Positions 56,991 through 64,000 of a stretch of DNA of 64,000 nt are shown in pieces. Under the pieces are notes generated by a model, which worked only from the letters and a program-made list of their open reading frames with translations, made no database searches and was not told the DNA's origin. How positions within the stretch are numbered: the first letter of the stretch is position 1; every line of letters begins with the position of its first letter. Made by a program: the position numbers and the translations under genes. This DNA is from Limonium bicolor (taxonomy: Eukaryota > Streptophyta > Magnoliopsida > Caryophyllales > Plumbaginaceae), in assembly GCA_023374045.1 (NCBI GenBank), contig CM041776.1, positions 116,882,000 to 116,945,999 of the forward strand, written 5' to 3'.

Positions 56991-57302
56991 TTAGAAAACA
57001 AAAGAAGACTGAGCTAGTTCTAGTTCTAGGCCGCGAAGAAGTTTTAGGTTAAAGCTTGTTTGAGCGGTAAGAAAAGCACATGAGCTGGAATGTTTTGAAG
57101 GTTGTGGGTAGGCACTAAGGCCCGAATGAGTTGGGAGTGAGGCACATGGGCCGGAATGATTCATGAGCTGTGAACCGCCGCCTAGGGCAAAATGTCTGAA
57201 GAATGTGGCTCTTGGGCCGGAATATTCTGAGAATTTGGCACTTGTGCCATAATGTATTTGGGCTAGAAGTAAGGCGCATGGGCCGAAGTAATTTCTAACC
57301 AT
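56991..57302 (-). other. unidentified small ORF upstream of gag (inverted copy)
   Basis: A 103-codon frame homologous in position and in about the first 60 residues to 45831-46187. Both consist of repeats around ATTCCGGCCCA. The C-termini differ completely, which argues against strong selection over the whole length. Confidence 0.4.
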
Positions 57303-58196
57303 GTTCTAGATGTGAATTGGAATTTGGGCTAAGTAATTTTGATTGGGCCTAAAAGATGATACATAGATTTGGGATTTTGGGCCAAAGCCCGAGTGAAAAA
57401 GTCTTCCTAGACTAGAATGGCCCTTGAGATGGAAATGCCTAATTGATTTTCATGTCTTATGGATTAATTTAAGTGGATTTTCTTTTCGTGGGCCTAGAAA
57501 TAATTAATAATTCAAATTAGACCGAAGAGAAATCACCTAAATCTAAACTTTTTGGTCGAAGCTCATATATTAAATCAAACAGGGCCTTGGGCCGCAAACA
57601 ATAAAGCCGCAAATTCGGATTGGGCTGAGTTGATGTAGGAGAAGTTCCTATCCATTTCTAGGCCTGGTAGTGGGCCGAACATATAAGAAAACAAGGCCCA
57701 TACATATTCAACATCTCCTCACTTGGCGATTTAACCAACTTGGGTATGGATCGATCCGAAGAGGTGCTTGGGGCATGGGCCCAGGTCACCGCAAAGGAAT
57801 AAGGCTTGCGCGTTATTCTCTTTTGGGTTTCCCCACTCTTTACACATCACCTGAGGTGTGCGTCTACGGTCGGGTCTTTGAATGACCAAACAAGGCTAGG
57901 TAAGGACACTGCCAGGAAAATGCTTGGGGCTAAAGCCCAGGTATTAAGGGGATGTGGTTAGACGACATCCTCCTTTTTCCCCTCCACTTATTCACATTAC
58001 CTTAAAAGGTGTGAGTTCCTGACAGGGGACCCTAAGGCGGGTCCCGGGGTGAAATCTGTTTGCGTGGACCCTCGCTCTCATATGATGCAAAGGTGTAGAA
58101 AATTAAATTGCGCACAAAAGTAAACAAACATTGTAATAAAAGCCATAATAAACATTTTAAGTTAAGCCCTCTTTCTTAAAAATTAAACAAGGTAAT
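57303..58196 (-). other. leader of the inverted element
   Basis: Non-coding; homologous to 45004-45830. Homology ends near 58196 in the TTAAACAAGGT region, a few bases before the primer binding site would be expected. Confidence 0.75.
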
Positions 58197-58399
58197 ATTA
58201 AGCCTTATCTTTGCTACCCCACCTTTTGATCCTCACTTTTCCTAACACCCCTAAGGCTCACTTGAAGACGCGTCATGTGGTGAAATTGGGAGATCAAGCC
58301 TTCTCTTTGCTACCTATGAAGGTTTCGGAGATGTCGAGACCATCGACCTCTTCCCATTCCGACTAGTCTATGAGGTGCATGATGCAGAGATCCCATAAG

Positions 58400-59330
58400 A
58401 TTCTTGTATAAATTGAGATCCAAACGTCATCTTAGGAACCCACGGGGGGCTGAAGCTAGCATCTTTGTACGAGGAACTTTCAGTCCCACTAAGTCTCTCC
58501 TAAGGGCATCATTAATTAACAAGGAGTCGGAGCCTAAAAAACGTCACATGTAGCTAGGTAGGTGAAGGCTCTGCGAATCGGTTGAAGCACCATTGCTCTT
58601 GCCTTGGAACGCACCAGGTAGAGATCAGTGGTCAGCCATATCCGGTATCAAAACACCTCGTAGCCCATGAAACTGTATATAGGGGCAGGCCTCTGTGACA
58701 TGAAGAAATCGGCCACACCATCCACAAATATCATGTATATCATCGTAGGACAAAATTAAAGTCAAGTCCTTACCTCCGAGGAACATAGTGAGGGAGCAAA
58801 TGACTAGAAGGTTGATGTTGAGCTAGATCTTCAGCCACACGAAGCTAATACCCCCAACTGATGTATCCTCCATTGTCCCCATAAATCTGCTCATTTTGGC
58901 TGCAACTACTTCTACGAAAGCAATATATTCAAATGGAGATGCGGAATTTCATAGACTCGTATCCAAAAGGGTACCCACTTGAATTCATGGTCATCGTAGT
59001 CTAAACCCGGGTGCAACTATTGAAGCGCGAGGAGACGGTTATTCACCATCCAAGGTCCTCGCACCAGAACCGCTTGCATCGTAAGTGTGGAGTCATATTC
59101 AAAGAGGTGGAGATCAGGGCCAACTCTGCTGAAGCATAATCTTCGAAGCACAGCCAGAGGTGACGAACCATCGCTGGCAGGCAGTCTTGACACCTGGGAA
59201 GGTAGGAGAACAGCTTACCTAGTCGGCATCGCTCCGCCCTTGTTCCGACTTCAGTGTGCATATTGATCGTCCGGGGAAACAATGAGCGGTTCGTAGATTG
59301 GGACATATATAGAGGGTTCTAGGAGAGCAA
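58400..59330 (-). pseudogene. LINE ORF1-like relic (DUF4283 plus CX2CX4HX4C knuckle)
   Basis: In minus-strand frames broken by stops, VLVRGPWMVNNRLLALQ (about 59020-59075) resembles the DUF4283 signature, followed by FKWVPFWIRVYEIPHLHLN at the usual distance. Downstream, ICGWCGRFLHVTEAC (about 58690-58735) matches the zf-CCHC_4 knuckle spacing CX2CX4HX4C. This domain pair is typical of the ORF1 protein of plant LINEs and of derived DUF4283 proteins. No endonuclease or reverse transcriptase follows within the window on this strand. The flank 58197-58400 shows nothing recognisable. Confidence 0.6.
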
Positions 59331-59448
59331 GAGAATAAGGAAAAACGAGGTGATGGTGGAACATTATGACAGGGATTTAGTAGACGACATATCATAATTG
59401 CAGACACTAACCTAGGATAAGTTACATGCAAAGGCGACAGAGACAGAT

Positions 59449-59566
59449 TTTGCAAGGGCGGATCTAAAAGGGGGGGGGGGTCAAGAAACCGAAGGAAGGA
59501 AGTAGTGCCGGAGCCAAGGGGGCTGGTGGGTGTGCGCCCCCCCCCCCCCCCCCCCCCTCCCCCCAA
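59449..59566. other. long G and C homopolymer runs
   Basis: A run of 11 G at 59470-59480 and 21 C at 59537-59557, then six more C. CAAGGGCGGATCT just before and GCCGGAGCC between resemble ends of plant hAT-like or other repeats bearing G/C-rich termini, but I cannot find a matching second end. Confidence 0.45.
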
Positions 59567-59569
59567 CTC

Positions 59570-60343
59570 ACCTGGTCATATGTTTAATTTTCATTAATTA
59601 AGTTATTTATTGTGTTACGTAGCTTATCTTCTTTAACATAATTTTGTTTGCCCCTATCACATTTTATAAAATATAATCATAATATCACATGAATTTTTTT
59701 TTCATTTTGTTACTATTAAAATGTAATATTTATATGGGATTTATATAATCAAATAATCTTTTTTAGTGTATCTTAGATGAAAACAACTTTTAATATTTTT
59801 ATTCTACTACCAATTTAGTTTTTTCAAGTCTAAAATAAAATTTCTTTTCAAAAAAAGTCTAAAATAAAATTGATTATAATGTCAATCTTATTAGTTATGC
59901 ATATAGAATGTAACTTAATGTTACTAATTATCAATTTATTACATATTATTGTATTTATATAAATTTATATTTAATTTTATATCAAATCTATAATCTAATT
60001 CTACATGTAAATTATAATTAAAATATTTTTTGACTTATGTAAATTTTTAAAATTTTAACTTCAGATTTATTACAAAAAAAAATTAACTAATATTTTGTTA
60101 AAAAAATTAACCCCATTATTAATATTTTGTTAAATGGTATGTGGCCGAATCATAACCCGAGGAACTCTGAATAAACATTCTGCCAATCATTTATGGGTGT
60201 TCCCAATGGAAAGTGATTGGGCGGAAGTGTGCGTAAGCGGCCAGCTCGAGTTCAGGCTACGGGAGAACCAAGCTGAAACACCACCCACAGAGAGACCCTA
60301 ACCAATTTTTCCATGGATGCGAAATGGTGGATGAAAAAAAATA
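59570..60343. other. AT-rich intergenic stretch
   Basis: Strongly AT-rich to about 60150, then mixed composition. I see no gene or repeat here that I can name. Confidence 0.5.
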
Positions 60344-60413
60344 GGGAATTTTCATGAGATACCCCTAAGGTTTGATCGAATTTCACCAAATACCCCTACC
60401 TTTTCAGAATTAC

Positions 60414-60840
60414 TATGAGATACCTCTGAGATTTGGTTTTTAATACGAGATACCCTTCCGTCTATTTCCTCAGTAAACGTCCGTTAACTTTTACAATTTA
60501 TTCCCATTTTACCCTTAATCCAATTTTTCATCAGATACCCCCACATATTTGTAACGACTACTTTCACCAGATACCCTTACATGTTTCAAACGACTAGTTT
60601 CACCAGATACCCCTGTAACGGGTACTTTCACAAGATACCCCTATAATGGGTACTTTCATCAGATACCCCTACAACATAAAACAACTAGTTTTGGCCTATA
60701 AAATCAGAAAAACACAATATTTTGACATTATAGTATTCATAATAAGACAATGTCTTCCTCGCAATCAAGTTACTTGGTCACTACTGTTGCTGAAGGTAGA
60801 AGATGAAATTGTGGAAGAGAAGATGAAGTCCTTGTTTTAA
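60414..60840 (+). repeat. left terminal inverted repeat of the MULE
   Basis: It begins TATGAGATACCTCTGAG, contains several TTTCACCAGATACCCCT units, and includes the start of an ORF at 60750 (MSSSQSSYLVTTVAEGRR, then stop). Confidence 0.8.
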
Positions 60841-61510
60841 GAAATAACACTTCATCTTGAAGAATGTACTACAAATGCTTACGTTGCAATAGACGGATAA
60901 ATTGGCCAAAACCACAACTAATCACCAGAATCTAGTAGCACAACAACATTATATCCCCAACCAACAGAGCTTAGAAGCAGTGCAACATGAGCTGATGAAG
61001 ATCAAGGAGGAAGTGAAGGACTTGAAGATGCAAGTTCAATGGGGGTGAGGGTAGGAGTAATTATATGCATATTCTATGTAGTGTTGCTGTTGAAAGTGTA
61101 AACCAAATGCTAGAAATGTAACAAAAATCAGAAGTATAATAAAGCTGTTACTTTTGAGCTTGATTATTTCACAAAGTTGCAGCAGCTTACACATTAAGCT
61201 AGTGCATTTACATAGTTCCAGCAGCAACAAATTTCAGCTTAATCTTGCACTATATCTAAAAAGATACTACTTTCTTCACTTCACACTATATCAAAAAGAA
61301 AACAAGTACCTTTCCCACTTCATAGTATGTCCAAAAAGAGACTACTATCCCATTTTACACTTCATCCAAAAAGAGACTATTTTCCCACCAAAATGCAACA
61401 GCATTGTAGTATCTATCAGAATCCAAAATGTCAAAAACCGAAAAGAAGTAGAACCTGTGTGAATTTACGGCTGACGTGGTGCATCAGCTAATGATGAAGT
61501 CTATGCGTTA

Positions 61511-61951
61511 GGGATAGCACCACGAGCTTGCTCTATTTGCTCCTTAGCAATTTGTCCTCCCTTACATGTCCTTTTGTTATGACAAATTACATACAGGTTG
61601 TGCATCTTGACATACTTGACCTCTTGCTTTCTGGTCCCTCCCATTCTTCCCTTCTTTTATTTCTCAAAGGTCTTCCAATTCACCTTTCAGCACTAGAGGT
61701 AGAACTTTAGGATAATCTCCAACCGCCCAATACCGTTGATCAAGTACCGACTCCAAGTTCAAAGTGTACATTATCATATAGTTCTTGTCAAAATAAATCT
61801 CATCCACATATTCCTGGGGCTCCTCACCAAAGTCTAGAATTGCCCTTACCGCATGCTTGCAAGGGATGCCAGATATTTGCCATGCTCCACAAAGGCACTC
61901 TTTTTTATTCAAATCCACTGTCACTACATCATCAAAGTCTTTCACCCTCAA
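61511..61951 (-). pseudogene. MuDR-type transposase C-terminus with SWIM domain
   Basis: From 61951 the frame reads VTVDLNKKECLCGAW, then GIPCKHAVRAI, giving the CxC...CxH ligands of a SWIM zinc finger, the standard feature near the C-terminus of MULE transposases. It is followed by YDKNYMIMYTLN-like family context (YFDKNYMIMYTLNLESVL). After a frame change the tail shows a shortened knuckle, CHNKRTCKGG, where intact relatives have a full CCHC, before a stop near 61511. The catalytic DDE region is missing upstream. Confidence 0.8.
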
Positions 61952-62224
61952 ATATTCCTCTACCAGATGGATGGGAGATACAAAACCTACTCCTTCTCAC
62001 AATAATCTACAATTCTTCTTTATTTTAGGGTAGATGTCATCCTCTAACAAGTCAAACGCTTATTGTTGTCTCTTTGGATGCCTAATCCTGATCGTTCTTC
62101 TTACCTCTGTCAACAAGATCGATAAGAAAATGAAAACTATCAATAGGTTACAGTTGCCCAATCTATCCATCCATTGCAATCTAAGCATTTGTAGTAAATT
62201 CTTCCGAATGAAATGTTTTTTCTT

Positions 62225-62621
62225 TAAATAAGGACTTCAACTTCTTTTCCATAATTGCATCTTCTACCTTTAACAGCAGCAGTGACCGAGTAACTTGATT
62301 GTGAGGAAGACATTGTCTTATTATGAAAACTACAATGTCAAAATGTTGTGTTTTTCTGATTTTATAGGCCAAAACTAGTTGTTTTATGTTGCAGGGGTAT
62401 ATGGTAAAATTATCCGTTACAGGGGTATCTGGTGAAACTAGCCGTTTGAAACATGCACGGGTATCTGGTGAAAGTAGCCGTTACAAATATGTAGGGGTAT
62501 CTCATGAAAAATCGGATTAAGGGTAAAATGGGAAGAAATTGTAAAAGTTAACAGACGTTTACTGAGGAAATAGACGGACGGGCATCTCGTATTAAAAATC
62601 AAATCTCAGGGGTATCTCATA
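62225..62621 (-). repeat. right terminal inverted repeat of the MULE
   Basis: Reverse complement of the left arm with moderate divergence. It carries the same short ORF start on the minus strand from 62313 (MSSSQSSYSVTAAVKGRR, then CNYGK). It ends at TATCTCATA, short of the left arm's outermost ~70 bp. Confidence 0.8.
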
Positions 62622-62633
62622 GCGGAGTGTCTG

Positions 62634-62664
62634 GGCTACATCTAACTGTAGCCATCTGGCTACA
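62634..62664. repeat. triple GGCTACA/TGTAGCC inverted motif
   Basis: GGCTACA (62634), TGTAGCC (62647) and GGCTACA (62658) alternate in orientation; TGTAGCCA-TC-TGGCTACA is a perfect 8-base hairpin. Possibly a MITE end. Confidence 0.75.
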
Positions 62665-62902
62665 ATCCAGAGCGTGACTACGCGCGTTTAATTTTTTTTT
62701 TTCGCGCCCCGCCTTGTCGTTGTGTTTTTTTTATTTTTTTTCTTTTTCTTTTTTCTTTTTTTATTACAAAACTTTGAATTGTTGTAATTTTTAATATATA
62801 AGTCCAAAATGAAAAAAAATTATATCATTGTTCACCTAAATTCAAGGTCTTCAAAATAAGACCAGTCATGGATATATTTTGACAACTTTTTTAAAAAATT
62901 AT

Positions 62903-63287
62903 TTTGACATGTATAGTTCACAGTACGTAAAATAAACTTGTACAGATGGTCATACAAACTTGTACAAATGTTCATTAAAACATGTACATCATCACGTAAA
63001 AACATGTACATCCTCGCATTAAAAACATATAGATAGTTGTATAAACTTGTAAGAAAAATTAAATATGTACATCCTTAAATTAAACCTGTACATATAAGGA
63101 AGAACACTTGTACAGACGGTCATACAAACATGTACAAATGTTCATTAAAACATATACATTCTCATAATTGAACAAGTACATTCTCACATTTAAACATGTA
63201 CATCGTCACATTAAAACATGTACATCGTCACATTAAAACATGTACATTCTCACATTAGAATATGTACATTCTCACATTAAAGTATAT
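62903..63287. repeat. ~22-bp minisatellite with ACATGTACAT core
   Basis: About 15 degenerate units such as ACATGTACATCGTCACATTA; the last five (63190-63285) are nearly regular at 21-22 bp. The core contains the palindromes ACATGT and TGTACA. Confidence 0.85.
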
Positions 63288-63860
63288 AACGGCTTCCAAA
63301 TAGATTACCCTAACCCCACACACCCTAAAACCCACCCTAGATTAGCTAAAAATGTCGAAGGCATTTTTAGGGTTTGTAGTGGCAGACTCTAAACCCGCGA
63401 CCACAAACCCTAAAAACCTGTCGAGTGAGTTGCTATAATGTAAAGTATAGAACGGTTCCAATAGATTACCATACCCCTCCAAAACCACCCTAGGATAGCT
63501 AAAAATGTTGAAGGCATTTTTAGGGTTTGTAGTTGCGGGTTTAGGGTCTAACGACCCTAACCCCGTTACCAAAAACCCTAAAAACCTGTCGAGTTTGAAT
63601 TACAATATAAGAACTAAAAAAAAATAAATAATAAAAGATTCCCATATACCCCACCCCCCCCAAAAACCCACCACTAGCGGCGTCGTATGCATTGTTAGTT
63701 GAGTGCGGGTTAGGGTTAGACCCTAAACCCACTAACAAACCCTAAAAACCAACCGTTGCTACAAAGTAAAGTATAGAACGGTTTCCAAATAGATTACCCT
63801 ACCCCCCAAACACCCCAGGATAGAACGGAAGATTAGGGTTAGTTGTAGGAGTTTATTGCA
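63288..63860. repeat. satellite-like units with telomere-like CCCTAAA words
   Basis: Units begin AGTATAGAACGGTTTCCAA (near 63283, 63444 and 63768) and contain AGATTACCCTA and GCATTTTTAGGGTTTGTAGT blocks. AAACCCTAAA-type heptamers occur in both orientations (about 63367, 63402, 63520, 63572, 63719, 63736) rather than in a clean telomeric array. Confidence 0.7.
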
Positions 63861-64000
63861 AAAAAAATGAACCCGTATTTCTGTGGCTACATTAATAGTG
63901 CTACTAAACATTCCAAAACTAAACCAACACAAACTAGAGCTACCCCTACCCCAAAATATAAAAAAATCAATAGTTACCTAAACAAACCCACCAATCCTAA
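63861..64000. other. AT-rich end of the window
   Basis: No feature recognised. Confidence 0.4.

Larger units (their letters stand above)
50882..58196 (-). mobile_element. Ogre/Tat-like gag-only element, inverted copy, 5' end missing
   Basis: On the minus strand: leader, small ORF, gag, non-coding region with tandem repeats, polypurine tract (near 52650-52662) and complete 3' LTR. The leader stops near 58196, just short of the expected primer binding site, so the 5' LTR is lost. It corresponds segment by segment to the forward copy but is well diverged, so the two are separate insertions of one family. No pol is present. Confidence 0.85.
60344..62621 (-). mobile_element. decayed Mutator-like element (MULE) with long TIRs
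   Basis: Inverted arms of about 400 bp frame a 2.3-kb element (60414-60840 and 62225-62621), both rich in GATACCCCT/AGGGGTATC words. Inside is the C-terminus of a MuDR-type transposase with a SWIM zinc finger. The left side extends about 70 bp further (from GGGAATTTTCATGAGATACC) than the right, whose end appears lost at 62621. The N-terminal and catalytic parts of the transposase are missing. I cannot define the target-site duplication because the right terminus is incomplete. Confidence 0.75.

Noticed and set aside
59219..59566. 115-codon frame starting with poly-Gly
   Set aside because: Created by the C21 run and the LINE-like relic in a shifted frame.

Overview
The window is intergenic DNA from a large, repeat-rich plant nuclear genome, most likely a eudicot. 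The evidence is nested plant LTR retrotransposons of several lineages (copia SIRE/Maximus-like, chromovirus-like gypsy, Athila-like, Ogre/Tat-like), an En/Spm (CACTA) transposon, a MULE and a LINE-like relic, all in AT-rich DNA. I see no host protein-coding gene, tRNA, rRNA or CRISPR array. The species cannot be fixed from the sequence.

Layout. 1-4459: minus-strand copia element (integrase to 5' LTR), running off the left edge, next to 4460-5438, part of a long gypsy-type LTR. 5439-~18140: a decayed minus-strand CACTA transposon carrying a TNP2-type transposase gene and a Transposase_24-type second gene. It is cut by two complete solo-LTR-like insertions with perfect 5-bp target-site duplications (5828-10175 and 13727-17190) and by the LTR ending at 5438. 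18141-19725: gag and the start of protease of a minus-strand chromovirus-like element whose 5' LTR continues at 19726-20163 and 40736-43208.

That LTR is split by a 20.6-kb plus-strand element (20164-40735, TSD GGTAC). It has 4.4-kb LTRs and a 5-kb interior without coding capacity, so it is LARD-like. Its 3' LTR is in turn split by a 6.6-kb Athila-like element (32546-39189, TSD CCTAC) that keeps one intact 435-codon ORF and no pol. From 43209 to about 58196 lie two gag-only Ogre/Tat-like elements in opposite orientation, meeting at a 34-bp LTR stub. Then come a LINE-ORF1-like relic, long G and C runs, a decayed MULE (60344-62621), a 22-bp minisatellite and a telomere-like CCCTAAA-rich repeat.

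The insertion order can be read from the nesting. CACTA and the gag-bearing gypsy element are older; the solo LTRs entered CACTA; the LARD entered the gypsy LTR; the Athila-like element entered the LARD and is youngest of that chain. The most striking theme is structural. At least four unrelated LTR families here each carry a compact GC-rich island built of one short word and its reverse complement, and two unrelated families carry several polypurine-tract-like copies with a hairpin near their 3' ends. Nearly all elements are non-autonomous, so any movement would depend on proteins supplied elsewhere.
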